Assembly: GCA_017849455.1 (NCBI GenBank)
Contig: JAFIGX010000010.1
Coordinates: 112,445-176,444 of the forward strand
Length of the DNA stretch: 64,000 bases
From: Pseudobacter sp.
GTDB lineage: Bacteria; Bacteroidota; Bacteroidia; Chitinophagales; Chitinophagaceae
Direction: 5' to 3'
Both the position numbers and the translations under genes were made by a program. The stretch's first letter is position 1. Each line of letters begins with the position of its first letter. Shown here piece by piece: positions 15,807 to 25,143 of the stretch. A model generated the notes under the pieces. It ran no database searches. It saw nothing but the letters and a program-made list of their open reading frames with translations, and was not told the origin of the DNA.

Positions 15807-18026
15807 TCACCTCCTGCCCGACCATTTCCTGATCAGTTGCTGAACGGTCTTTTTATATTCTTCCAGTGCTGCTTTTTCCTGCCTGATGAAACTGTTCTGC
15901 TCCAGTTTTCCGATCACTTCATTCATGGCAGCATTCGTTTCGTACACCATTTTGCGGAAAGGATTGCGATAGTCCTTGGCCCTGGATTCATAGATCCCGC
16001 GTACCATCCCTTCCCTGATGCTGAGGCTTTGTTCCAGCAGGGAGGAGATAGTACCAGCATCTGCATTCCTGAGATGAATCCCATGCACTTCTTTCAGGGC
16101 AGCAGCAGCATGGAGGAATTTTTCGCGCGTATAACTGGCAGCTTGATTTACATAGAAGGAATGAACGCCATCCCAACCTTTAATACGGCCGCTATGGACC
16201 TGCCTGATCAGCTTGTCGATCTCCGTGTTCTGGATCAGCTGGCCTCCTACATTGGTCCAGTCGGTAACGGTCAGTTTTGAAGGCACGGCAGCTTTCAGTT
16301 CTTCCACCGTTCTTATTTTTTTCTCTTTCACCATTTCCAGCATCTGCTGTACGGCATAGAAGATGATCAGCTCTTTGAACAGCCGGTAAGCGGCCTGCAC
16401 TTTCACGAGCACCACCGGCCTTGGATTGTTCTCGAATCCTTCGGCAAGGATCTCCAGTTCCTGTACAACAGGGTCTTGTTCATCGAGCAGTTTCTTTCCG
16501 GCCGCCATCATTTCATCCATGTCATGTTTTTTCCGGGGCTGTTCCCTTTGCAGCCAGGCTTTGCCGGTCAGGTATCGGAAGAGTTTGAGGGAACCGATGA
16601 TCTCATTGACCGAATCGGGCGCCAGGAAATTGAATTCAAGGGCCTGTCCTTTCCCGATCCGTTTATCCCGGTCGGCATATTTCCAGGAATTCCGGGCCAG
16701 CGCGTACATATTATACAGGAACCAATAGCCAGGCATGATCACCAGCCGGTTATTGGTAACATCATTGCTGACCAGGGAAAAAGGAATAGGTATATTCAGT
16801 TCATAAGAATAATCGCCTTTGGCCAGTATACAGAACGATGCGAACCGTGAATTGTGTTTGAGGCTTACGCAGAGACCGGGCCAGAAGCCGCGACCGGCCA
16901 CCAGTTCACCATCCGGACTGCGAGAATTATGGTTCGATCCGATCGTGGCGCCTGCTGCCATATTGCTTTGGCCCTGCACCAGCGCAGCGCAGAGGAAGGA
17001 ATTGTTATGGTGTTGTTCATGCGAAGGAAAGATCAGTGAGTTCAACACTTCGCAGCAGGAGATGGTGGAGTTATCGCCCAGGTAGGAATTGATCAAACGG
17101 GCGCCATATTTCAATTGGGAATGGGAGGCAAGGAAAAATCGCACTGCTTTCACACCATAGAATACCCTGCATCCATAACCGATGATGCCATTTACCAGTT
17201 CGCATCCTTCTCCCACCTGTGATTTCGCCAGGGCCGAAGAGTTGATGGTCACATTCTTGATCTTATTGGCGCCTTTCAGGTAAGCGTCTGACCCGATGTT
17301 CACATCCTTGATGATGCGGCAGTTCTTGATCACGGTGCGGTCGCCGATGACACCATAATACCCTCTTTTCTGATCGAATTTATTTTGTGTGAACTCCCTG
17401 AATTTGTTTTGAAGGGTTTTATCATCACGGAACCTCGTCCATAGGAAAGCATCTCCCGGCAACATGCCATCGAATGGAATGATGCTTCTCCCTCCGTTCT
17501 CATTGCACACTTCCAGCCAGATGCGGATATTTTCATTTTCCCCTTCCTTCAGGATACCGTTGCCGAATTTGGCATGGTCGGTGGTGGCGATCTCGTTCAC
17601 GTTCACCAGCATGACATCATTGCCGATGATATAGTGTGAGATATAATTTACATTGTCGACCACCACGTTGTCACCGAAATCGCAACTGATGATGGTACTG
17701 TTATAAAGACCCACCGGACGGCGGAGGTTATGGAATTCGAGGTAGTAAGGCTCCAGCTTCCCGATCCGTACCAATCCGTAGAATTTGCAGTCCTGCACCA
17801 ATTCCGGATTAAAAGCGTCCGATACCAGCAGCTTGTTCCAGTCGTCGGAAGTATTGCGGTTGCGCACCAGCATCTCTATCTCGAAAGCTGTGAGATGCCT
17901 GTAGTGGATACCATTCCTGTTCTGCTGGTTGCGCAGGTAATACTCATCTTTTCCTTTCGGCAGGTATGCTTCCGGAATGAAGTGATAACCCAGCGTTTGA
18001 AGCGGGCTGCGTTTGATTTGATTCAT
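15807..18026 (-). CDS. DUF4954 left-handed beta-helix protein
   Basis: About 739 residues, matching the DUF4954 family of Bacteroidota and spirochaetes. The middle third holds hexapeptide-like repeats (VIKNCRIIKDVNIGSDAYLK, VTINSSALAKSQVGEGCELV in part), the left-handed beta-helix seen in sugar nucleotide acyl/uridyltransferases; the last third is helical. The start is set at ATG 18026 (MNQIKRSPLQTLGYHF); upstream in-frame codons to 18077 are made of repeat sequence. It is 136 bases downstream of glmS on the same strand, which hints at amino-sugar metabolism, but no activity is established. Confidence 0.82.
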   Translation of the reverse strand: MNQIKRSPLQTLGYHFIPEAYLPKGKDEYYLRNQQNRNGIHYRHLTAFEIEMLVRNRNTSDDWNKLLVSDAFNPELVQDCKFYGLVRIGKLEPYYLEFHNLRRPVGLYNSTIISCDFGDNVVVDNVNYISHYIIGNDVMLVNVNEIATTDHAKFGNGILKEGENENIRIWLEVCNENGGRSIIPFDGMLPGDAFLWTRFRDDKTLQNKFREFTQNKFDQKRGYYGVIGDRTVIKNCRIIKDVNIGSDAYLKGANKIKNVTINSSALAKSQVGEGCELVNGIIGYGCRVFYGVKAVRFFLASHSQLKYGARLINSYLGDNSTISCCEVLNSLIFPSHEQHHNNSFLCAALVQGQSNMAAGATIGSNHNSRSPDGELVAGRGFWPGLCVSLKHNSRFASFCILAKGDYSYELNIPIPFSLVSNDVTNNRLVIMPGYWFLYNMYALARNSWKYADRDKRIGKGQALEFNFLAPDSVNEIIGSLKLFRYLTGKAWLQREQPRKKHDMDEMMAAGKKLLDEQDPVVQELEILAEGFENNPRPVVLVKVQAAYRLFKELIIFYAVQQMLEMVKEKKIRTVEELKAAVPSKLTVTDWTNVGGQLIQNTEIDKLIRQVHSGRIKGWDGVHSFYVNQAASYTREKFLHAAAALKEVHGIHLRNADAGTISSLLEQSLSIREGMVRGIYESRAKDYRNPFRKMVYETNAAMNEVIGKLEQNSFIRQEKAALEEYKKTVQQLIRKWSGRR

Positions 18027-18034
18027 GATAGAAA

Positions 18035-18165
18035 GTTTGCAGTTAGCGGAGGGCAGTTGGCAGTTTTCAGTTGGCAATTGGCAGTTGCATGTATCCTGAT
18101 AAAGGAAATTTCATTTCGTTACGCAGTTCCCTGACTGCCAATTGCCAACTGAAAACTGCTAACTA
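18035..18165. repeat. heptamer-arm inverted repeat, family B
   Basis: Arms of 7-base units (CAGTTGG, CAGTTTT, CAGTTGG, CAATTGG); 18060-18085 and 18134-18159 are perfect 26-bp complements around a 48-base loop. It lies between glmS and the DUF4954 gene and overlaps the TAG stop codon of glmS (18163-18165). Confidence 0.88.
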
Positions 18166-19998
18166 TTCTACAGTTACACTTTTAGCAAGATTCCGCGGTT
18201 TGTCTACATCGAGGTCCTTGGCAACGCCTATATAATAGGCCAGCAATTGCAGGGGGACCACGCTCAGGATCGGTGCTACCAGTTCATCAGCTTCCGGCAC
18301 TTCGATGGTATCATCTGCCATCCTGCTGATATTTTCATCACCTTCCGAAATAACGGCGATCACTTTTCCTTTCCTGGCCTTGATCTCCTGGATATTGCTG
18401 ACGATCTTTTCGTGGTAAGAATCGCGGGTGGCCACGAATACCACGGGAAGGTGTTCATCTACCAGGGCGATGGGCCCATGTTTCATTTCTGCGGCGGGAT
18501 AGCCCTCTGCATGGATATAGGATATTTCTTTCAGCTTCAATGCTCCTTCCAGCGCGATCGGGAAATTGTACCCGCGGCCCAGGTAAAGGAAATCCCTGGC
18601 ATCCCTGTATTTTTCTGCCAGCGCCTTCACCTTGGGAGCTGATCGAAGGGTCAGCTCCACTTTCTCCGGTATCTCATGCAATTCACTCAGCAGGTGCATG
18701 AAGCGGCTGGTATCGATGGTCTTTTTTTCATGGGCCACTTTCAGGGCGATCAGCGTGAGCACCACCAACTGTGCAGTGAACGCCTTCGTACTGGCCACAC
18801 CGATCTCAGGACCGGCATGCGTATAGGCGCCGGCGTTGGAAACGCGCGCGATGGAGGAGCCTACTGCATTCACAACACCGAAAATGAGGGCGCCCTGCTC
18901 CTTGGCTTTTTCTATGGCCACCAGCGTGTCGGCCGTTTCGCCGCTTTGTGATACGGCAATGATCACATCCCCTTTGTGCACCACCGGGTTGCGGTACCTG
19001 AATTCCGATGCGTATTCCACTTCCACCGGGATGCGACAAAGCTCTTCGAAAATATATTCGGCCAGCAATCCCGCATGCCAGCTCGTGCCACAGGCAACGA
19101 TGATGATCCGGGACGCATTCTTCAACTGATCGATATTGTTCTGGACACCGGCCATCGTGATGGCGCCTGCATTGGCGTCGAGCCTTCCGCGAAGGCAGTC
19201 GAAGATGGTTTGCGGTTGTTCGAATATTTCCTTGAGCATGAAATGGTCATAGCCGCTTTTCTCGATGGCTGCCAGTTCCAGGTCGAGCTTTTGAACGAAG
19301 GGCGTTATCTTTTCATTGCCCAGGTTTTTCAGGACCAGCTCACCGGGGCGGATGATAGCCAGCTCATAATCGTTCACATATACCACTTCCTTGGTATACT
19401 CGATGATGGGCGTTGCATCTGAGGCGAGAAAATGTTCGCCCTTGCCGATGCCGATCACGAGGGGGCTTCCCTTGCGTGCTGCGATGAGGGTATCGGGATG
19501 GTCCTGGTCGATCAGCACGATCACATAAGCGCCCACCACCCGTTTCAGGGCAATGCGCACCGCTTCTTCCAGGCCGCATTCGTTGTTGAGCTGGATATCT
19601 TCAATGAATTTCAGCAATACTTCCGTGTCGGTATCGCTTTCGAACACATATCCTTTTTTCAGGAGCTCATTTTTGAGCTGGCTGTAGTTCTCGATGATCC
19701 CGTTATGGATCATGGCCATTTTTCCGTTGGAGGATGTATGCGGGTGTGCGTTGCGGTCGCTGGGCTCTCCATGCGTTGCCCAGCGGGTATGGCCGATGCC
19801 GATATGGGCATGTACATCTTTTCCGACCAGGCTTTCTTCTAGGTCGGCCACTTTACCTTTTTTCTTGTAAACTTTCAGTCCGTTGTTCAGCAATGCCACG
19901 CCTGAACTGTCGTATCCCCGGTATTCCAGTCTTTTCAATCCTTTCAGTACTACAGGGTATGCTTCCTTAGGGCCGATATAGGCTACAATGCCACACAT
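18163..19998 (-). CDS. glmS: glutamine--fructose-6-phosphate aminotransferase
   Basis: 611 residues, normal length. It makes glucosamine-6-phosphate from fructose-6-phosphate and glutamine, the entry to peptidoglycan and LPS amino sugars. An N-terminal class II glutaminase begins MCGIVAYIG, so Cys2 becomes the N-terminal nucleophile; GHTRWATHG and HNGIIENY follow. Two SIS domains (about 285-420 and 460-600; SQSGETADT) bind the sugar phosphate; the C-terminus DVDKPRNLAKSVTVE is diagnostic. The start is ATG 19998, because cysteine must be second. No glmS ribozyme is visible upstream. Confidence 0.97.
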   Translation of the reverse strand: MCGIVAYIGPKEAYPVVLKGLKRLEYRGYDSSGVALLNNGLKVYKKKGKVADLEESLVGKDVHAHIGIGHTRWATHGEPSDRNAHPHTSSNGKMAMIHNGIIENYSQLKNELLKKGYVFESDTDTEVLLKFIEDIQLNNECGLEEAVRIALKRVVGAYVIVLIDQDHPDTLIAARKGSPLVIGIGKGEHFLASDATPIIEYTKEVVYVNDYELAIIRPGELVLKNLGNEKITPFVQKLDLELAAIEKSGYDHFMLKEIFEQPQTIFDCLRGRLDANAGAITMAGVQNNIDQLKNASRIIIVACGTSWHAGLLAEYIFEELCRIPVEVEYASEFRYRNPVVHKGDVIIAVSQSGETADTLVAIEKAKEQGALIFGVVNAVGSSIARVSNAGAYTHAGPEIGVASTKAFTAQLVVLTLIALKVAHEKKTIDTSRFMHLLSELHEIPEKVELTLRSAPKVKALAEKYRDARDFLYLGRGYNFPIALEGALKLKEISYIHAEGYPAAEMKHGPIALVDEHLPVVFVATRDSYHEKIVSNIQEIKARKGKVIAVISEGDENISRMADDTIEVPEADELVAPILSVVPLQLLAYYIGVAKDLDVDKPRNLAKSVTVE

Positions 19999-20029
19999 CT
20001 GGTAGGTTTTTCTTGTTAATGAATGAGAA

Positions 20030-20087
20030 GGCATGAAGTATGAGGTCGGAGGTCTGAAGTCAGACCTCCGACCTCATACTTCATGCC
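20030..20087. repeat. perfect 58-nt palindrome, family C, copy 1
   Basis: Two perfect 28-bp arms (20030-20057 and 20060-20087) around a 2-base centre. The arm is made of heptamers ATGAAGT, ATGAGGT, CGGAGGT, CTGAAGT. It lies between the S9 peptidase stop and the glmS start, so within the glmS 5' region. Unlike copies 2 and 3 it has no loop sequence. Confidence 0.95.
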
Positions 20088-20111
20088 TCATGCCACGCAA
20101 TTTATTGAAAA

Positions 20112-22499
20112 TTACTTTTTCAGGTATGTTTCAAAAAGTTTAAAGATCCGTTTGTATTCATCCGTCCAACTGGAAGGCTCCACGAACCCGTGGTCTTCGA
20201 CCGGATAAACGGCCAGTTCCCAGTTGTCTTTTCCCAATTCGATAAGCTTCTGCGACAAGCGTACGATGTCCTGGAAGTGAACATTCACATCCACCATGCC
20301 ATGACACATGAGCAGATGACCTTTGAGGCCGGCGGCAAAGTTGATGGGCGAACTTCTGTAGTAGGCAATGCTATCGGTAAATGGTTCGTTGAGGATATTC
20401 GAAGTATAGCCGTGGTTATAGTGCGACCAGTCCGTTACAGACCTCAATGCAGCGCCGGCCTGGAATACGCCCGGTTGTGTGAACATGGCCATCAGGGTGA
20501 TGAACCCGCCATAAGACCCGCCATAGAGACCGATATGTTGCGGATCGACGCCATATTTTTCCACCAGGATTTTTGCCCCGTCTACCTGGTCGCTCAGGTC
20601 TTTGCCTCCCATGTAGCGATAAATGCCCGTCCGCCAGTCGCGGCCATAGCCCGAACTTCCCCGGTAATCGATATCCAATACCGTATAACCATTATCGGCA
20701 AGCAGGTTGTGGAACATGTACTCCCGGAAATAAAGGCTCCACCATTTGTGGGCATTCTGCAGGTAGCCGGCGCCATGCACAAAAATAACGGCAGGTTTGG
20801 AAGCATGTGGTTGGGCAGGACGGTAGAGCCTGGCATAGACCTGTGCCCCGTCGCGGGCGGTGAAAGTGATGAGCTCCGGGTCTCTCCAGGGGTAGGCTTT
20901 GAATTCTTCGGTTTGCGCCATCGTGGTCACCTGTTGTATTTTTCCACCGGGTTTGTTCTCCTGCAGGTAGAGTTCCCAGGGTTTGTTGCTGTACGAGTAA
21001 AGGATGGCGATCCATTTTTCATCGGGCGAAACGGTCACCTGGTTGGCCCCGGTCATGGTGGTGATGCGGTCTGCTTTACCACCGTTAACGGGCAACCGAT
21101 AGAATTGCTGCTCGCCCGGATGCACTTCATTGGTGATGAGGTAGAAATATTTTTTGTCTTTTGAAAGATCGGCATGCTGCACTTCGTATTGCCCGCTGGT
21201 AAGGGTTTTGCGCGCTTTGGTGAGTACGTTGATGCTGTAGAGATGGGAGTAACCGGTAACCTCCGACTGGAACCAGAAATTCGTTGCGTCGATCCAGCCG
21301 GTATTGGAATCGCCGAACCCGCTGGTGCCGGGGCCTCCGATCCAGGCTTCATCATGCTGGCGGTCGAGCAGGGAATATTTGCCGGTAGCGCCATCGAGCA
21401 GCAGCAGCCACCTATCCTTGTTGTCCTGCGAATGGACTTCCAGCACTGCATGATCACCACCGGGCGCCCAGCTTACCAATTGAAAGGTGACGGCCCTCAG
21501 CGGCGGCTGCTTGCTTTTTTCATTCCATACGGCAGGATAATCCTTCAGGTAGGCAGGCAGCTCGCGGATGCCTGGTATCGAATCCGTTTTGATGGCATAG
21601 ACCGTATCCTTCATGGTATCGAAGAGGAAAAACTCCTGTATGCTCTGTGGAGCGCCTACATTGGAGCGGCCCGGAATATCTTCTGTGAACCCTGATTCGG
21701 TCACATAGTTTGGAACGATGGTGTTTTTTACCCCGGCGGCAGCCCTGATGAGTCGATAGGTGATAAAACGCCCGTCGGAACTGATCTGTACACCGGCAAG
21801 CATTTTGTCGTCCGTAGGGATCACCCGCAATGTTTTTTCCTTGGGCCAGGCATTGGTGATAGAATCGCCCAGGTCTTTTTTTGTTTTACGGCTCTGCAGC
21901 ACGAGTGAGTTCTCCAGCGATTCTGCCTGCAGCCATTTTTCCTGCGGGTTGCTTTTTTCTGTAAACCGAATACCACGGGTAGGAGCAGCCGAAGTTTGAA
22001 AATTTGTTAGCTGCGTGGTAAAACCGGTATTGATATCCCAGGCATAAAGATTATTGTTGCGCATGTATACCACCCGGTTATCATGGAAAGAGAACTGGGG
22101 GTTTGATTCAGTTTCGATGGTTTGGGTAATGCGGCGTGTGGAACCGGTTTTCACATCTGTGAGGAAAAGGTCGCCCTGGCTGGCATAGACATAGGCCGTG
22201 CGGGTAGAATTGTAGCGCACGCTATTGTGCCCGATAGTGCTTCTTCTCTGCCCGATGGTCGTTTTTTGCGGGGCCAGGGAAGCGGGGGTGATAAAATACA
22301 GGGAATCCGACAGGGCTTTTTCGGGGTTCCAGTTGAAGAAAAGGAATTTTCCGTCGGCGCTCCAGTATGGATTGGAAGGGGAGGCGCCTATCCATTTGGG
22401 ATCACGCATGATCTTTTCTACGGTGAGTGTGCCGGGGGCAGACTGGCCAAAGGCTGTTGTAGTAAACAGCAATGCCAGGATGAAAATAGGATGTTTCAT
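20112..22499 (-). CDS. S9 family serine peptidase (DPP IV-like)
   Basis: 795 residues; exported prolyl-oligopeptidase-type enzyme. Signal peptide (about 1-19, TTTAFGQ), an N-terminal DPP IV beta-propeller (about 80-540), then the alpha/beta hydrolase domain with the triad Ser662 in GGSYGGF, Asp737 in MVDVNVHFQD and His770 in EDHGF. Probably removes dipeptides from periplasmic peptides. The start is ATG 22499 (MKHPIFILALLF), which begins the signal peptide. A family C palindrome separates it from glmS upstream of it in the reading direction of neither gene's coding region. Confidence 0.93.
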   Translation of the reverse strand: MKHPIFILALLFTTTAFGQSAPGTLTVEKIMRDPKWIGASPSNPYWSADGKFLFFNWNPEKALSDSLYFITPASLAPQKTTIGQRRSTIGHNSVRYNSTRTAYVYASQGDLFLTDVKTGSTRRITQTIETESNPQFSFHDNRVVYMRNNNLYAWDINTGFTTQLTNFQTSAAPTRGIRFTEKSNPQEKWLQAESLENSLVLQSRKTKKDLGDSITNAWPKEKTLRVIPTDDKMLAGVQISSDGRFITYRLIRAAAGVKNTIVPNYVTESGFTEDIPGRSNVGAPQSIQEFFLFDTMKDTVYAIKTDSIPGIRELPAYLKDYPAVWNEKSKQPPLRAVTFQLVSWAPGGDHAVLEVHSQDNKDRWLLLLDGATGKYSLLDRQHDEAWIGGPGTSGFGDSNTGWIDATNFWFQSEVTGYSHLYSINVLTKARKTLTSGQYEVQHADLSKDKKYFYLITNEVHPGEQQFYRLPVNGGKADRITTMTGANQVTVSPDEKWIAILYSYSNKPWELYLQENKPGGKIQQVTTMAQTEEFKAYPWRDPELITFTARDGAQVYARLYRPAQPHASKPAVIFVHGAGYLQNAHKWWSLYFREYMFHNLLADNGYTVLDIDYRGSSGYGRDWRTGIYRYMGGKDLSDQVDGAKILVEKYGVDPQHIGLYGGSYGGFITLMAMFTQPGVFQAGAALRSVTDWSHYNHGYTSNILNEPFTDSIAYYRSSPINFAAGLKGHLLMCHGMVDVNVHFQDIVRLSQKLIELGKDNWELAVYPVEDHGFVEPSSWTDEYKRIFKLFETYLKK

Positions 22500-22534
22500 T
22501 GAAGTTGAATTATGATATGTGCCGGTAAATGGCA

Positions 22535-23923
22535 TTACAGCAAAATACCGCTTAGAATGATATAGGCCATGGAAAAATATATGATAAGCCCCGTTACATC
22601 CACCAGCGTGGCGACAAAGGGTGCAGAAGAAGTGGCGGGGTCGGCGCCCAGTTTTTTGAGTACGATCGGCAACATGGAACCGGAGATGGTGCCCCAGAGC
22701 ACTACGCCCAGCAGGGAGAACCCGACGGTGATCCCGATCAGCAGGCCATGGTCACCATAGGTATGGAAGATGGAATTCCAGAAGATAACGCGGAAGAAAC
22801 CGATCAGTCCCAGTACAGCGCCCAGCAGCAATCCGGAGATGATCTCCCTTCGCAGCACGCGCCACCAGTCGACGATGGTGATCTCTCCCACAGCCATCGC
22901 CTGGATGATCAGTGTGGAAGCCTGCGAGCCGCTGTTGCCGCCGCTGGAGATGATGAGTGGCACGAAGAGGGCCAGCACAACGGCTTTGGCGATCTCATCT
23001 TCAAAATAACCCATGGCGGTAGCGGTGAGCATTTCGCCGAGGAACAATACCACCAGCCATACCACTCTTTTTTTGAAAAGTTTTACGATGGGTATTTCAA
23101 GATAAGGCTCATTCAGGGCTTCGGTACCACCGAATTTCTGCATGTCTTCACTGAATTCTTCACTGGCTACCCAGAGCACATCGTCGATGGTCACGATCCC
23201 GAGCAGGATATTTTTGTCGTCCACCACCGGGAGGGCCACGCGGTTGTTCATTTTGAAGGTCTGGTTGGCCACTTCCTGGTCATCGTTCACATTGAGGGTG
23301 ATATACCTGTTGTCGATGATCTCGCCCACTTTCTTATCGGGACTTGCGAGGATGATCTCGCGGATACGGATATCATCCACGAATTCTCCTTTGTCATTGA
23401 CCACATAGATCACGTCGATGGTCTCGCTGTCTTTTCCCACTTCGCGGATATGTTCCAGCACTTCCTGTACGGTCCAGTCCACCTGTACTGCAATATAATC
23501 GGGCGTCATCAGCCTTCCCACGCTGCCTTCGGGATAACCGAGGAGGGAGAGGGTCACTTTGCGCTCTTCGGGATCGAGCAGCTTTACCAGCTCTTTCACC
23601 ACTTCACCATGAAGTTCTTCGAGAAAGGCAGTGCGGTCGTCGGCCGGAAGCTCATTGAGCAGCTCGGCCGTTTTGAAGGGAGGCAGTTCCTGTATGATGG
23701 ATTTCTGGTCGGCCAGGTCGAGGATCTTGAATACGCTGGCGGCCCGGTGTATGCTCATGTGGCCGATGATCTGGCTGGCATATTCCGGCAGCTCATAGAT
23801 GAGCTCAGCCACATCACTGATGTTCTGGTCGTTCAGGAATTCACGTATCTGGAGTACGTCTTCCTGCCTGACCAGGTCAATGAATTGATCTTTCAAATTA
23901 TCGATGTCGACCTCAGCGCTCAT
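22535..23923 (-). CDS. mgtE: magnesium transporter MgtE
   Basis: 462 residues, inner membrane Mg2+ channel. The N-terminal superhelical MgtE_N domain (about 20-125) and two CBS domains (about 130-250) act as the Mg2+ sensor; five membrane helices follow (about 280-460) with the pore signature SSGGNSGSQASTL and the metal-site segment ATSSAPFVATLVDVTG. Normal length and all key segments are present. It precedes the S9 peptidase by 35 bases on the same strand and may share a transcript. Confidence 0.96.
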   Translation of the reverse strand: MSAEVDIDNLKDQFIDLVRQEDVLQIREFLNDQNISDVAELIYELPEYASQIIGHMSIHRAASVFKILDLADQKSIIQELPPFKTAELLNELPADDRTAFLEELHGEVVKELVKLLDPEERKVTLSLLGYPEGSVGRLMTPDYIAVQVDWTVQEVLEHIREVGKDSETIDVIYVVNDKGEFVDDIRIREIILASPDKKVGEIIDNRYITLNVNDDQEVANQTFKMNNRVALPVVDDKNILLGIVTIDDVLWVASEEFSEDMQKFGGTEALNEPYLEIPIVKLFKKRVVWLVVLFLGEMLTATAMGYFEDEIAKAVVLALFVPLIISSGGNSGSQASTLIIQAMAVGEITIVDWWRVLRREIISGLLLGAVLGLIGFFRVIFWNSIFHTYGDHGLLIGITVGFSLLGVVLWGTISGSMLPIVLKKLGADPATSSAPFVATLVDVTGLIIYFSMAYIILSGILL

Positions 23924-24040
23924 GCTTCAAATGTACAAAAGGGAAGTGGGAAAAGAGATATGGGAAAGGATTTCCACGTTAATGTCCTGCGATGGAAATA
24001 AATAATAAATACATAATTTCGGGCTGTTCTGCAGGCGATT

Positions 24041-24418
24041 ATGATCTTACCATTCCTATTTATTGCACCTACCAGTGAGATGGGACGCGGGGTTTTCACT
24101 TCGGAAGACCTCACCGCCGATACCATCATCGAGATCTCCCCGGTAATAGTCATGGACCAGTCCGACCGCCGGCTGCTCGATCAGACCCTCCTTCATGATT
24201 ATATCTTCGAATGGGGAGGGCAACGATGTTGCATGGCCCTGGGTTATATTCCTCTCTATAATCATTCCTATTCTTCCAACTGCGAATATGAAATGGACTT
24301 CGATGCTGAAACGATGACCATCAAAACCGTTCGCCCTGTCAGGGCCGGTGAAGAGCTTTTCATCAACTACAATGGGAACTGGAATGATACGAAGCCTTTG
24401 TGGTTTGAAGCTAAATGA
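24041..24418 (+). CDS. SET domain protein-lysine methyltransferase
   Basis: 125 residues, a minimal SET domain. Motifs in order: GRGVFTSEDL, the SAM and knot motif YNHSYSSNCEYEMD (Asn-His-Ser), and GEELFINYNGNW (Tyr of the catalytic site). Enzymes of this kind transfer methyl groups from SAM to lysine in proteins; bacterial targets are mostly unknown. No partner gene is near: it is divergent from mgtE and convergent with a lipoprotein gene. It may derive from eukaryotes or spread within bacteria (inference). Confidence 0.88.
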   Translation: MILPFLFIAPTSEMGRGVFTSEDLTADTIIEISPVIVMDQSDRRLLDQTLLHDYIFEWGGQRCCMALGYIPLYNHSYSSNCEYEMDFDAETMTIKTVRPVRAGEELFINYNGNWNDTKPLWFEAK

Positions 24419-24517
24419 AATCGGAGGTCTGAAGTCTGAAGTCGGAGGGTGCGAAATTATTTGAAAGCCCTTCGTCGAAGGTACTTCCGACTTCTGATTT
24501 CCGACCTCCTGCTTCTA
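24419..24517. repeat. heptamer-arm inverted repeat, family C, copy 2
   Basis: Left arm heptamers CGGAGGT, CTGAAGT, CTGAAGT, CGGAGGG; the right arm (24484-24517) is complementary with a few mismatches. The loop has GCGAAATTATTTGAAAGCCC and AGGTACTTC, both recurring in copy 3. It fills the convergent gap and overlaps the stop codon of the following lipoprotein gene. Confidence 0.85.
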
Positions 24518-25132
24518 GTCCGTTAATCTTCCGCCCGCATTGATCCAATCCGTGATCTTCTGCTTTTCCGCAGCCGATAAAGGCCCTCCGGATTGCGGCA
24601 TATCGCCGATCACTACAGCGCGGACATTGATATTGCTTTTATTGTTCACGATATTACAATCGACCGAAAGGTTGAGCGTACCTGCCGGCGAAGCACCTGT
24701 GTGGCAGCCGCTGATGGCGCACCTGGTTTGCACCAGCGCTTTCACTTCCGTGAATTTAGGCCCTGGCGTACCTGTGCAGGATGACTTTTCATTCACCTGG
24801 AAACTGATGCTGCCGCTACAGCCATTGGCATTCCTGGCGGTGATGGTATAGCTGCCTTTCGCAAGATTGGAGAATGTGCCGGAAGATTGGAAATTACCGT
24901 TGCCCAGTTTGAAGGTAAAGCCTGAGCCGCCGGTTGCGCTGGCAATAATACTGCCGTTCGACTGACCCGCATCGGCATCCGTGATGTTGCCGGTTACGTT
25001 GACGGTGACACCTGCGCAGGGATCTGTTTGTCCACCCCCGCTGTCGCCACCCTTACTGCACGCATAAGTTACCAGTACAAGCGTGATGATCACGATACTC
25101 CATTTACGGAGCACGATAGCCGGTTTTTGCAT
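24515..25132 (-). CDS. lipoprotein with Gly-rich repeat and CX4CH heme-like motif
   Basis: 205 residues. Lipoprotein signal with lipobox VTYAC (Cys about 25), a SprB-like beta-sandwich (about 40-110, with GSIIASATGGSGFTFKLG), and a C-terminal domain with RCAISGCHTG near residues 148-157 and MPQSGGPLSAAEKQKITDWI. The C-terminal part resembles a Bacteroidota cytochrome-c-like domain (distal Met in DMPQ), but the motif is C-x4-C-H rather than C-x2-C-H. It sits 11 bases after the sigma-linked barrel gene and likely belongs to the same operon. Confidence 0.75.
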   Translation of the reverse strand: MQKPAIVLRKWSIVIITLVLVTYACSKGGDSGGGQTDPCAGVTVNVTGNITDADAGQSNGSIIASATGGSGFTFKLGNGNFQSSGTFSNLAKGSYTITARNANGCSGSISFQVNEKSSCTGTPGPKFTEVKALVQTRCAISGCHTGASPAGTLNLSVDCNIVNNKSNINVRAVVIGDMPQSGGPLSAAEKQKITDWINAGGRLTD

Positions 25133-25143
25133 AAGGATATTAT

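Noticed and set aside
20190..21164. 324-codon open frame antisense to the S9 peptidase
   Set aside because: Opposite the catalytic domain; no independent coding evidence.
22748..24001. 417-codon open frame antisense to mgtE (+ strand)
   Set aside because: Composition is that of an antisense shadow (runs of His, Asp and Gly mirroring mgtE codons), no recognisable domain; mgtE is certain on the other strand.
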